Made by a program: the position numbers and the translations under genes. From the NCBI GenBank assembly GCA_036794765.1, contig DAIRGB010000024.1, positions 1-14,538 of the forward strand: 14,538 bases of DNA, written 5' to 3'. The stretch is from DAIRGB01 sp036794765. GTDB taxonomy: Bacteria > Patescibacteriota > JAHJAL01. Each line of letters begins with the position of its first letter. Positions within the stretch are counted from its first letter, which is position 1. The notes under the pieces are model-generated. The model saw only the letters and a program-made list of their open reading frames with translations, ran no database searches and had not been told where the DNA came from. Shown here piece by piece: positions 6,358 through 12,903 of this stretch.

Positions 6358-7080
6358 ATGAAAATTAATCAAAAGATTTGGAGCTTGGGAATACTTGCGG
6401 TGGTGATAGTGGCGATTGCGGGGGTTGGGACTTATTATGTGAGTCGCGCTCGGACATGGCAGTTGTTTGGTAATCTTTATTGGCGAGTCGATACGGAAGA
6501 AAAAGTGGTAGCTTTGACTTTTGATGATGCGCCCTCAAAATATGTTGATGAAGTGTTGGCTGAGTTGCAAAAACAAGACGTTAAAGCGACGTTTTATGTA
6601 GTGGGAGCGGGTTTGGAGAAAGATCCGGAGATTGGAAAAAGTATTGTGGCGGCCGGACATGAGTTGGGCAATCATTCTTATTCTCATAAACGCTTTGTTT
6701 TTAAATCTCAAGAATACATTGATGAGGAGATTTCTAAAACCAATGAGTTGATAAAAGTAGCGGGATATACGGGGGAGATCACTTTTCGGCCACCAAATGG
6801 AAAAAAATTGTTTGGCTTGCCCTGGTATTTGTATCGACATCAGATAAAGACGGTGATGTGGGATGTGGAGCCCGATACAAAATATGCCGGTGACGTTGAA
6901 AAGATTATTGCTTCGACTTTGGAGGAGACCAGGCCTGGTTCGATTGTTCTTTTGCATCCTTTTTGCGGTCAGGAGTGTGCGGCTGATCGAGAAGCTTTGC
7001 CAAAGATCATATCAGGTTTGAAGGAGAGGGGATATCGATTTGTGACGATAAATGAGTTGATAAAATATAATAATATTTAG
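6358..7080 (+). CDS. NodB-type polysaccharide deacetylase (CE4)
   Basis: This 240-residue protein has one N-terminal membrane helix (about residues 8-28) and a single CE4 catalytic domain. Motif 1 is TFDDAP (54-59), with catalytic base D56 and metal ligand D57; the usual TFDDGP glycine is alanine. Motif 2 is NHSYSH (105-110), giving metal ligands H106 and H110. Motif 3 is RPPNG (144-148), motif 4 is WDVEPDT (168-174) and motif 5 is IVLLH (196-200) with H200. All catalytic residues are present. The family removes N- or O-acetyl groups from peptidoglycan, chitin-like oligomers or exopolysaccharide at the outer face of the membrane. Two cysteines after motif 5 (C203, C207) could form a disulphide. 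Its place in a run of envelope proteins supports a cell-wall or surface-glycan role. Confidence 0.93.
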   Translation: MKINQKIWSLGILAVVIVAIAGVGTYYVSRARTWQLFGNLYWRVDTEEKVVALTFDDAPSKYVDEVLAELQKQDVKATFYVVGAGLEKDPEIGKSIVAAGHELGNHSYSHKRFVFKSQEYIDEEISKTNELIKVAGYTGEITFRPPNGKKLFGLPWYLYRHQIKTVMWDVEPDTKYAGDVEKIIASTLEETRPGSIVLLHPFCGQECAADREALPKIISGLKERGYRFVTINELIKYNNI

Positions 7081-7099
7081 CTGAATTTATTTTTATTTT

Positions 7100-7411
7100 A
7101 TGAAAAAAAATAATTTGATTGGGATAGCTTTAAAACAGGCTTTGGGGGTTTTTGGCTATGTGTTGTTGGTGTCTTTATTTATGAACAATGCGGAAAAGAT
7201 TTTTGGAAAAGAGGATGGTTTGTGGGCGCCGGTGGCGTTTTTGATGTTGTTTGTGATTTCGGCGGCTGTTACTGGTTTTATGGTATTGGGAAAATCAGTA
7301 ATGTTCTATTTGGATGGGGCTAAAAAGGAAGCGATCAAATTGCTAATGTTGACTGTGGGTTGGATGGCGATCATGATGTTGTTGGTGATGTTGGGATTGT
7401 TGGTTTTTTAA
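7100..7411 (+). CDS. Small three-helix membrane protein, function unknown
   Basis: The 103 residues contain three likely membrane helices: about residues 12-30, 40-64 and 78-102. They are separated by short charged loops (NNAEKIFGKEDG and YLDGAKKEAIK). I recognise no domain. It starts 19 nt after the deacetylase stop and is followed 13 nt later by the transporter-like gene, so it is almost certainly co-transcribed. No Shine-Dalgarno sequence precedes the ATG. Codon use (TTG leucine, G/T-rich) matches the neighbours, which supports a genuine gene. Confidence 0.75.
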   Translation: MKKNNLIGIALKQALGVFGYVLLVSLFMNNAEKIFGKEDGLWAPVAFLMLFVISAAVTGFMVLGKSVMFYLDGAKKEAIKLLMLTVGWMAIMMLLVMLGLLVF

Positions 7412-7424
7412 ATTATTGTTAAAA

Positions 7425-8474
7425 ATGAAGCAATCATCTCAGTTGGTTTTGTATGGTTTTTGTCACCTGGTGGTGGATTTGGTTTGCGTGGTGTTGGTTT
7501 TGAGTTCGCAGAGATTGGGGATGATAGCGGAAGTTCAATATTGGTGGTTGATTGTGGTGTACAATTTTTTGGCGTTTGGGACGCAGGTTGGTTGGGGTAT
7601 GTGGTTGGACAAATGGCAAAAGCCAAAGAATGCGGTGATGATCAGTTTTTTGTTGATTATCTTTGGATGTTTTTCGTCCGGACTGAATGTATATGCAATG
7701 GTAATATTGTTGGGCTTGGGAAATGCTTTGTTTCACGTGGGAGCGGGAAGTTGGGTATTGAATATTGCTGAAGGAAAGGCGAGTAGACCGGGTTTGTTTG
7801 TAGCACCGGGGGCGTTGGGTTTGTTTTTGGGAGTAATTTGGTCTAAAACAGAGATAAATTATTACTGGATTTTGGTTCTTTTGATGGGGTTGTGTCTGAT
7901 TTTAGTTTTTTTGTTGGTAAAACCGGGGAATTGTTATCAAAAAAAATCCGTCAAAGTGAATTTTGGTTGGGAATTGGTTGTGTTTTTGATGTTGTTGACG
8001 GTCCAGCTGCGCTCGTTGATTGGGGTGATTTTGGTTTTTTCTTGGAAGAGTAGTTTTGTCTGGTTGATGATTTCGGCGATGGGAATTGTTTTAGGTAAAG
8101 GATTGGGGGGAATTTTGGCAGATCGGTTTGGTTGGAGAAAAATCGGGTTGGGGTCCTTGGTGATTTCTATCGGTTTATTGACCTGGGGAGCCTCAAATCC
8201 GATATTGGCGATTGTTGGTTTGTTTTTGTTCAATTTTACGATGCCGATTACTTTGTCGGTTTTGGCCAATGTTTTGCCGGGAAGGCCGGGTCTGGCGTTT
8301 GGTTTGACTTGTTTGGCATTATGGCTGGGCGTGATACCTTCGATTTTGGGTCTTGATTATTGGTTAAAAAATGGATGGGTGGTAGGTGGATTGCTTTTGT
8401 TGTCGGTAATAGCTTTATTTTTTGGTTTAGAATATTATTATTTGTTAAAAAATAATCATGGAAAAAATGTTTGA
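7425..8474 (+). CDS. MFS-like membrane transporter
   Basis: From the ATG at 7425 the protein has 349 residues (a TTG three codons earlier is possible but less likely), with roughly ten to eleven membrane helices. Each half has an MFS motif-A-like loop after its second helix: GWGMWLDKWQKPK (about 56-68) and GKGLGGILADRFGWRK (about 224-239). GLGNALFHVGAG (97-108) resembles the 'GNxFFHPAG' stretch of Fsr-type drug exporters. It is shorter than the usual 400-residue MFS proteins, so a helix may be missing. The substrate is unknown; position in the envelope cluster makes export of a small molecule or lipid-linked compound possible. The next gene begins inside its last codons (17-nt overlap), a sign of translational coupling. 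Confidence 0.75.
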   Translation: MKQSSQLVLYGFCHLVVDLVCVVLVLSSQRLGMIAEVQYWWLIVVYNFLAFGTQVGWGMWLDKWQKPKNAVMISFLLIIFGCFSSGLNVYAMVILLGLGNALFHVGAGSWVLNIAEGKASRPGLFVAPGALGLFLGVIWSKTEINYYWILVLLMGLCLILVFLLVKPGNCYQKKSVKVNFGWELVVFLMLLTVQLRSLIGVILVFSWKSSFVWLMISAMGIVLGKGLGGILADRFGWRKIGLGSLVISIGLLTWGASNPILAIVGLFLFNFTMPITLSVLANVLPGRPGLAFGLTCLALWLGVIPSILGLDYWLKNGWVVGGLLLLSVIALFFGLEYYYLLKNNHGKNV

Positions 8475-8664
8475 TGCTTTGATGACGGTGTGTGATATAG
8501 CGCCTCTTTTTCCTCCATCGGAACCAATTTTTGAGCCATCCGGACAAATCGGGGTTTGGGTGTGGGTGATATTGGGAGTGATTGCATTGGGAGTATTGGG
8601 GATAGGAGTAAAACTGGTTGTGGTATTGGTGCAAAATTTGAAAGAAACAAAAAAGAAGAAGTAA
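8458..8664 (+). CDS. Small single-pass membrane protein overlapping the transporter gene
   Basis: This 68-residue protein has an N-terminal domain of about 30 residues rich in Pro and acidic residues (ALMTVCDIAPLFPPSEPIFEP), then one strong helix (about 32-60) and a lysine-rich tail (KETKKKK). By the positive-inside rule the tail is cytoplasmic and the short N-terminus outside. Its ATG lies 17 nt before the end of the MFS-like gene in a different frame, so it is probably translated by coupling and may be a partner or regulatory subunit of the transporter. No homology is recognised. An overlapping minus-strand frame of 165 codons here is judged spurious. Confidence 0.6.
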   Translation: MEKMFDALMTVCDIAPLFPPSEPIFEPSGQIGVWVWVILGVIALGVLGIGVKLVVVLVQNLKETKKKK

Positions 8665-8687
8665 TTTTTTTCGTTGTGGTTGTTGAG

Positions 8688-8693
8688 TATAAT
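8688..8693 (+). promoter_or_regulatory. Isolated TATAAT -10 box
   Basis: A perfect TATAAT lies 30 nt upstream of the ATG at 8723. The -35 position 17 nt upstream is only a T run (8665-8670), so promoter activity is uncertain. If real, it gives the W-rich membrane protein a transcript independent of the transporter gene. Confidence 0.3.
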
Positions 8694-8722
8694 AATAGTA
8701 AATTAATCTTAAACATATTTTG

Positions 8723-9010
8723 ATGGATTTTATTTTGTCAGTCATGGGGATATTTTTTGTGTTGCCAAGGATCGTTTTGATCGTGGTATATATTTTTTAT
8801 CGTTGGTGGTTGAGTAGCATGCCAAATATTTGGTGGATGGTTGCCGGTTTGTTGTTGGCGCCATATACCATGTTGTGGTATTGCGCGGTCCACAATTGGT
8901 GGGGTGGAGGTTGGAATTGGTGGCAGTTGTTGATTTTGGCTGTGGCGATTTGGGCGGATTTGACTTCCACCGTGAGAAATATCCAGATGCTGTTTGTGAG
9001 AGAGAAATAG
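8723..9010 (+). CDS. Tryptophan-rich small membrane protein
   Basis: From the ATG at 8723 (a TTG one codon earlier is the alternative) the protein has 95 residues and three hydrophobic segments, about residues 4-28, 35-55 and 63-80. It is unusually rich in tryptophan, including RWWLSSMPNIWW and HNWWGGGWNWWQ, which would lie at the membrane interface. I recognise no family. The G+T-rich + strand itself pushes composition towards Trp (TGG), Val, Leu and Gly, so part of this richness is mutational. It ends just before the inverted 10-bp repeat array. Confidence 0.68.
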   Translation: MDFILSVMGIFFVLPRIVLIVVYIFYRWWLSSMPNIWWMVAGLLLAPYTMLWYCAVHNWWGGGWNWWQLLILAVAIWADLTSTVRNIQMLFVREK

Positions 9011-9014
9011 GAGA

Positions 9015-9120
9015 ACAAACTCTTTTAAACTCTTAAAAACACTTATAAACTCTTTAAAACTTTTATTTAATTTAGTTTCTAAGTGTTTCAAAGGGTTTGT
9101 AAGAGTTTAAAAGAGTTTGT
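9015..9120. repeat. Inverted array of 10-bp repeats with perfect 21-bp outer arms
   Basis: The outer arms are perfect 21-bp complements: ACAAACTCTTTTAAACTCTTA-type sequence at 9015-9035, and its reverse complement at 9100-9120. Moving inward, pairing becomes imperfect but the pattern continues. The left half is five consecutive 10-bp units of the form AAACTCTTNN (with variants AAACACTT and AAACTTTT; 9018-9067). The right half is about four units of the reverse complement, NNAAGAGTTT (about 9080-9118). A period of 10 bp is close to one helical turn. It fills the gap between the W-rich protein (stop 9008-9010) and the phosphoesterase ATG (9135). As RNA it would fold into a long A-U-rich hairpin. 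It has no strong terminator T tract, so its role is open. Confidence 0.85.
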
Positions 9121-9134
9121 ATTTATTATTATTT

Positions 9135-9950
9135 ATGTTCTCCAGAATTAAAAAATTTTGGTGGTTGGGGTTGGTGATTTTTTTGGTAGGTTTGGCGAGC
9201 TATTGTGTTTTTGAAGCTTATTGGATAAAAGTCGAAAATATCACTTATCAAAAAGATGTGCCCGTGGCATTTTCCGGATACAAAATCGTGTATTTATCCG
9301 ATATACATTATGGTCCGTTTTTTTCCGATGAAAGATTGAGCGAGGTGGTGGAGCAAGTAAATGGGTTGCGGCCGGATTTGATATTGTTGGGAGGTGATTA
9401 TATTTTTGATAAAACAAATCAGATTGAGCCGGTTTTTCGAGGTTTGTCGCAGTTGAAAGCCAAAGATGGTGTGTTTGCTGTTTTGGGAAATCATGATCAC
9501 TGGGAAGATCCGGATATTTCTTGGAAATTTATGAGAGAAGCGGGAATTGTGGCGTTGGACAACAAGGCGACGTGGATTGCCAGGGGAGAGGAAAAAATTA
9601 GGTTGGGAGGTGTGGGGGATTGGTGGAATGATAAAGTAGATTTTGAGCCAACGATAGCCGATACTACAAAAGATGATTTGGTTATTTTACTTTCGCATAA
9701 TCCTGATGTGGCGGAATTGGAGGATAGTGGTTTGATTGATTTGATTTTATCCGGTCATACGCATGCCGGTCAGGTGACTTTGTTTGGTCAGTGGGGAGTG
9801 ATACCTTCGTTTTATGGACAAAAATATCGGCAGGCTTGGGCAAAAGCCCAAGAGGCAGATGTTTATGTTTCGCGAGGAGTGGGAAATACTTTATTGCCAT
9901 TACGGTTTGGGGCAAGACCGGAAATTACGGTTCTTACTTTAGAAAATTAA
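9135..9950 (+). CDS. Membrane-anchored calcineurin-like metallophosphoesterase (YaeI/YkuE type)
   Basis: I use the ATG at 9135 (271 residues); an in-frame TTG at 9117 lies inside the inverted repeat. An N-terminal helix (about 8-28) anchors the protein. All metallophosphoesterase motifs are present: DIH (56-58), GGD (86-88), GNHD (118-121), SHNPD (187-191) and GHTH (207-210, followed by AGQ). These supply two metal sites and the catalytic histidine. The YaeI/YkuE/LpxG branch includes membrane-associated phosphodiesterases, some acting on UDP-2,3-diacylglucosamine. No other lipid A gene is visible, so the substrate is unassigned; a lipid-linked or envelope phosphoester is a reasonable guess. 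The gene is 10 nt before the glycosyltransferase gene, so they form an operon. The inverted repeat directly upstream could influence its translation. Confidence 0.92.
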   Translation: MFSRIKKFWWLGLVIFLVGLASYCVFEAYWIKVENITYQKDVPVAFSGYKIVYLSDIHYGPFFSDERLSEVVEQVNGLRPDLILLGGDYIFDKTNQIEPVFRGLSQLKAKDGVFAVLGNHDHWEDPDISWKFMREAGIVALDNKATWIARGEEKIRLGGVGDWWNDKVDFEPTIADTTKDDLVILLSHNPDVAELEDSGLIDLILSGHTHAGQVTLFGQWGVIPSFYGQKYRQAWAKAQEADVYVSRGVGNTLLPLRFGARPEITVLTLEN

Positions 9951-9960
9951 TTGAAACCAA

Positions 9961-10863
9961 ATGAAAATATCGATAATAATACCAACTTTGAACGAGGAAA
10001 AATATTTACCTAAGTTGCTGGGTGATTTGAAAAAACAAACTTTCACTGATTTTGAGGTGATTGTGGCGGATGCGTTTTCCAAAGATAAAACTCGGAAAAT
10101 TGCTGAAAGTTATGGGGTAAAGGTGGTGGATGGAGGGATGCCGGCGGTGGGCAGAAATGCTGGTGCCAAGGTGGCACGGGGTGATTTTTTATACTTTTTG
10201 GATGCGGATGTGCGTGTGAAAAAGGATTTTTTGGAAAAGAGTTATTTTGAAATAGAGGATAGGTTTTTGGATTTAGCGACTTGTGATTTGGTGCCGATTT
10301 CGGACTTGATGATTGATAAAGTATTTCATCAGGTATCCAATATTTTTATCAAGCTGCAACAGTATTCGGATCCGATAATTTCCGGCTGTTGTATTTTGGT
10401 ATCGCGACGTTTGTTTGAAAAAATAGGTGGTTTCGATGAAAAATTGAAGTTGGCAGAGGACCATAATTTTGCCAAAAGGGCGGCTGTTTGGAGAAAAATG
10501 GGGGTTTTGATTGATACGAAGGTACATTTGAGTGTGAGGCGTTTGCAAAAAGAGGGAAGAGTTGGTTATGCAGAAATGGTTTTGAAAACTTTGGTTTATC
10601 GAGGATTGATTGGAGAAATCAAAGATGATCTGATTAAATATGATTTTGGTAAATTTGAGAGAAAAAATGATGAGAAGATTGAAAAGATGCTGATCAAATA
10701 TGACAAGAAGTTGTCGTTGATAAACAGTCAAATAAACAAAATGGTCAAAAGCAGGCGAAGAGATAGCGTTTGGTTGGAGGCAGTTTCCAAACAAAAAAGT
10801 CTTTTTGGAAAACAGTATTTGAAAGTGTTGGAGGGGATAAAAAAGTTGGTAAAAATAAAGTAA
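9961..10863 (+). CDS. Family 2 glycosyltransferase with charged helical C-terminus
   Basis: This 300-residue protein begins with the GT2 signature MKISIIIPTLNEEKYLPKLL. The DxD motif for nucleotide-sugar and metal binding is D81-A-D83 in YFLDADVRV, and LAEDHNFAKRA (about 164-173) carries the E-D pair of the acceptor/catalytic loop. There is no signal peptide and no membrane helix, so it is probably a cytoplasmic or peripheral GT-A enzyme. The last ~90 residues are strongly charged (KFERKNDEKIEKMLIKYDKK and following) and predicted helical, perhaps a membrane-surface or oligomerisation element. The family transfers a sugar to lipid carriers, polysaccharides or proteins; the donor and acceptor are unknown. 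Its place after a phosphoesterase and near a deacetylase suggests surface-glycan synthesis. Confidence 0.92.
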   Translation: MKISIIIPTLNEEKYLPKLLGDLKKQTFTDFEVIVADAFSKDKTRKIAESYGVKVVDGGMPAVGRNAGAKVARGDFLYFLDADVRVKKDFLEKSYFEIEDRFLDLATCDLVPISDLMIDKVFHQVSNIFIKLQQYSDPIISGCCILVSRRLFEKIGGFDEKLKLAEDHNFAKRAAVWRKMGVLIDTKVHLSVRRLQKEGRVGYAEMVLKTLVYRGLIGEIKDDLIKYDFGKFERKNDEKIEKMLIKYDKKLSLINSQINKMVKSRRRDSVWLEAVSKQKSLFGKQYLKVLEGIKKLVKIK

Positions 10864-10893
10864 AATTAGGATAGATAATAATTTGGAGGATGT

Positions 10894-11472
10894 ATGAAAG
10901 TAAAAGTGTGGTTGTTGGTATTTTGTTTGTTTTTGTCGCTGGCCAATGTAGGTTTGTCAGCCAAGGCGGTTGCAATTGATCCCAATCAGATCAAGGACAG
11001 TATTGATACTGAGAAATTGAAGGAATTGGGCGATCAGATCAAGTCAAATTTGGAGGAAAATAAGGAATGGCGTTGCTCGATGATTACAACTAGAATTGAG
11101 ACGGCCATAGCTCGGTTTGACAACAATAAAGATCGGCATGTGCAAACCTATCAAGAAGTTAAACAAGATATCAGTGATATGATTGTGCTTTGGAAAGCGG
11201 CGGGGTTGGATACGACCAAGTTGGAACAGGATTTGCAGACTTTTGATCAGATGATTTTGGATCTGGTTTCTGATTATTCTGCGTTTATTGCCAAATTGGG
11301 TCAAACCAAAGATTTGGCTTGTGGGGAAGCCGAGGGTCAGTTTAAGGATGTATTAAATGAGGCGAGGGTATTGATGAAGGTTGTTCATCAGGATGTTTTG
11401 GAGATTCGCAATTTTTACCAAACGGTGATTCGGGTTGATTTGAGTATTTTGGAAAGTCAGATGCAATTATAA
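10894..11472 (+). CDS. Secreted alpha-helical protein with two cysteines, function unknown
   Basis: A GGAGGA ribosome-binding site (10885-10890) fixes the ATG at 10894. The 192-residue product has a classical signal peptide (MKVKVWLLVFCLFLSLANVG, probably cut near LSAKA-VA). The mature part is almost entirely helical and coiled-coil-like, with acidic and basic heptads. There are just two mature cysteines, C61 (EWRCSMITTRIE) and C143 (DLACGEAEGQF), which could form one disulphide. The pattern 'C-x-x-I-x-x-R-I-E ... NKDRHVQTYQEVKQD ... DTTKLEQDL ... ACGEAEGQFK' resembles uncharacterised helical secreted proteins that I associate with Patescibacteria; I cannot name a family. It is followed 18 nt later by the acidic single-pass protein. 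Confidence 0.82.
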   Translation: MKVKVWLLVFCLFLSLANVGLSAKAVAIDPNQIKDSIDTEKLKELGDQIKSNLEENKEWRCSMITTRIETAIARFDNNKDRHVQTYQEVKQDISDMIVLWKAAGLDTTKLEQDLQTFDQMILDLVSDYSAFIAKLGQTKDLACGEAEGQFKDVLNEARVLMKVVHQDVLEIRNFYQTVIRVDLSILESQMQL

Positions 11473-11490
11473 ATAATATTGGGAGTGATT

Positions 11491-11919
11491 ATGGAAAAAG
11501 AAATTGAGAAAGCAAAGGAAGAGAAAAAAGAGGAGGTGGTAGCCAAAGTAGAGGAGAAAGCAGGAGAAAAGAAAAAGACGGCAACTTGGGTGTATTGGTT
11601 GATCGGCTGTTTGGCGTTGATTGTGATTGTGGTTTTGGTAATTGCCGGTTTAGCCTGGTGGGGAATAAATCAAGCCGGTAAAGCTTTGAAAGAAAATTCC
11701 AATCAATGGGAAGAGGCTTTGAAGGAAAATCAGGATGCTTGGAAAGATTGGGAAGAATTGGGAAACAAATTGGATGATAGTACCAGTACTGACAGTAGTT
11801 CAACCGGAACGGAGGGTGACATCAAAGCGCAAATGGAAAAACTGGATAAAATGATGAATGATATGTCAGAGAATGATTTTTCCGAGGATAAGTTGTCGGA
11901 TAGTGAATTGGGGATATAA
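11491..11919 (+). CDS. Single-pass membrane protein with acidic, Ser/Thr-rich tail
   Basis: The ATG at 11491 is preceded by GGGAG (11481-11485), which makes it preferable to the in-frame TTG at 11479. The 142-residue product has a lysine/glutamate-rich cytoplasmic N-terminus (about 1-28, EKAKEEKKEEVV type) and one helix (about 33-58). Its outer portion of about 80 residues begins with Trp-containing amphipathic helices (SNQWEEALKENQDAWKDWEE). It passes through a Ser/Thr/Asp linker (DDSTSTDSSSTG) and ends in a second acidic helix. No domain is recognised. It sits immediately after the secreted helical protein in the same operon and could be its membrane partner; this is inferred from location only. 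It is the last gene before the hairpin and the AT-rich segment. Confidence 0.75.
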   Translation: MEKEIEKAKEEKKEEVVAKVEEKAGEKKKTATWVYWLIGCLALIVIVVLVIAGLAWWGINQAGKALKENSNQWEEALKENQDAWKDWEELGNKLDDSTSTDSSSTGTEGDIKAQMEKLDKMMNDMSENDFSEDKLSDSELGI

Positions 11920-11929
11920 GGTTTGGTGC

Positions 11930-12034
11930 GACAAAAGAAGGCAAGACAAATATTTTTAAAATTTAAACTAGCGGAAAGGATATGTACAGATTAACAGTAA
12001 ATTTATAAAAATATTTGTCTTGCCTTCTTTTGTC
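11930..12034. repeat. Long inverted repeat: 29-bp perfect arms, 105 nt in all
   Basis: Positions 11930-11958 (beginning GACAAAAGAAGGCAAGACAA) are the exact reverse complement of 12006-12034. After a one-base bulge the pairing continues for seven more base pairs (AAATTTA), leaving a loop of about 32 nt. It starts 10 nt after the stop of the acidic membrane protein. There is no target-site duplication at its ends, no open reading frame inside, and no T tract after the stem as expected for a standard terminator. It could be a tiny non-autonomous element, a processing site for double-strand-specific RNase, or a transcription barrier. Confidence 0.9.
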
Positions 12035-12043
12035 TGTTATCGC

Positions 12044-12119
12044 GATAAAAAGTGAAAACCTCCGGTTTGATTGCCGGAGGTTTTTCTTAAGAAAAAATTA
12101 ATATTTGGGGTGTATGATG
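12044..12119 (+). repeat. Terminator/palindrome module, copy 1 (direct repeat)
   Basis: This is the first of two nearly identical modules (the other is at 13015-13089). They differ at three places over 76 bases: one T/C in the left stem arm, one A/T in the loop and one A lost from the right arm. Each starts GATAAAAAGTG, holds an intrinsic-terminator hairpin, then the perfect 16-bp palindrome TTTTTCTTAAGAAAAA (12081-12096 here). It then has an AT-rich segment ending GGGGTGTATGATG, in which TATGAT could be a -10 box. Copy 1 lies between the acidic membrane protein and the DUF3800-type gene, so it could end one transcript and start the next. Confidence 0.9.
12055..12085 (+). terminator. Intrinsic terminator inside repeat copy 1
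   Basis: AAAACCTCCGG (12055-12065) pairs with CCGGAGGTTTT (12074-12084) across an 8-nt loop (TTTGATTG), and a T tract runs to 12085. It is the likely end of the 5575-11919 envelope transcript. The A tract on the 5' side makes it potentially bidirectional. Confidence 0.85.
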
Positions 12120-12195
12120 AGGGCGTTGAGGTTGTTTTAATGAAAAAAAATGAATCAAAAATAGAGAAACATTGTTGACGTTCCGTGATTATAAG

Positions 12196-12903
12196 ATGAT
12201 TCGTACTCCGTTTGTTTTTTTTGACGAAACCGGGTCAATTAATGACAAAAGTAATAGGTATTTTGGTTTGGGTATGGTGAAATGTATGCAACCCCATTTT
12301 TTGGATACCAAGATTAGACTTATTCGTCAGTAAAATAAATTTTTTGATGAATTGAAATGGAATAAGGTTTCTAAACGCAAGATTGGTTTGATTAAAAAGA
12401 TTATTGATGCTGTTTTTTCTACTCCTGGAATTAAATTTTCTGCGATTATTATAAATAAAGATAAGATTGATTTTGCCAAAAAATTTCAAAATGATCCCTA
12501 TAAAGCTTATCAGGATTTTTCTGAAATTTTGTTGAAGATGGGAGTTGGTAAAAACGAAATTTTAATAGTACTGGCTGATTATATAACGACCCCGAAAGAG
12601 ATTCACTTTGAGTTTGATGTAAAGAGAAATATTAATTTTCAATTTTCAAGGTTGGCAATTGCCGGAATCCATCGTATTGATTCGGATTGTACAAATATGT
12701 TGCAGATCAATGATTTGTTTCTTGGGGCAGCAATATATGATTATAAAGTGAAACACAAGATTGTCTCAGGTGATCGAAATAAGAAAGTAATTTTAAAATA
12801 TATTAAAAAGAAATTGGGAGCAGAAAGTTTTGTAGGAGGGTATAGGGGTAGAGATTATCGCGTAATTGAGTATTTGGACAACAAAAAAGGGCCATCGTCC
12901 TAA
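12196..12903 (+). pseudogene. DUF3800-type protein gene split by an in-frame TAA
   Basis: From the ATG at 12196 the frame reads MIRTPFVFFDETGSINDKSN through TKIRLIRQ, meets TAA at 12331-12333, then continues in the same frame (NKFFDELKW and onward) to the true stop at 12901-12903; 235 codons in all. The first fragment holds the DUF3800 start signature (FFDETGS, an acidic pair after a hydrophobic strand). After the stop come DELKW, a helical middle region, NINFQFSRLAI and HRIDSDCTNMLQINDLFLGAAIYDY, which match the characteristic late motif 'LQ-x-aDl-x-x-Ga'. Members are thought to have an RNase H-like fold with conserved acidic residues and are common in mobile or defence contexts; no activity is established. 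If the stop is real, a downstream TTG (12352) could only make a fragment lacking the first acidic motif. GC is about 27% in sampled rows. Confidence 0.8.

Noticed and set aside
8248..8745. 165-codon minus-strand frame
   Set aside because: It is antisense to the MFS-like gene and the two following genes. Its Q/H/P/N/T/K-rich composition is what the G/T-rich + strand gives when read backwards.
10273..10794. 173-codon minus-strand frame
   Set aside because: It lies wholly within the glycosyltransferase gene, which has unmistakable motifs; composition is shadow-like.
12331..12333. Reassigned stop codon explaining the split DUF3800 gene
   Set aside because: Known code changes in Patescibacteria concern UGA, whereas this is TAA. 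TAA also ends most of the other genes, and UGA is itself a stop at 4344-4346.
12235..12489. Minus-strand 84-codon frame across the DUF3800 stop
   Set aside because: It is antisense to a frame with family motifs on both sides of the TAA; no domain or ribosome-binding site.
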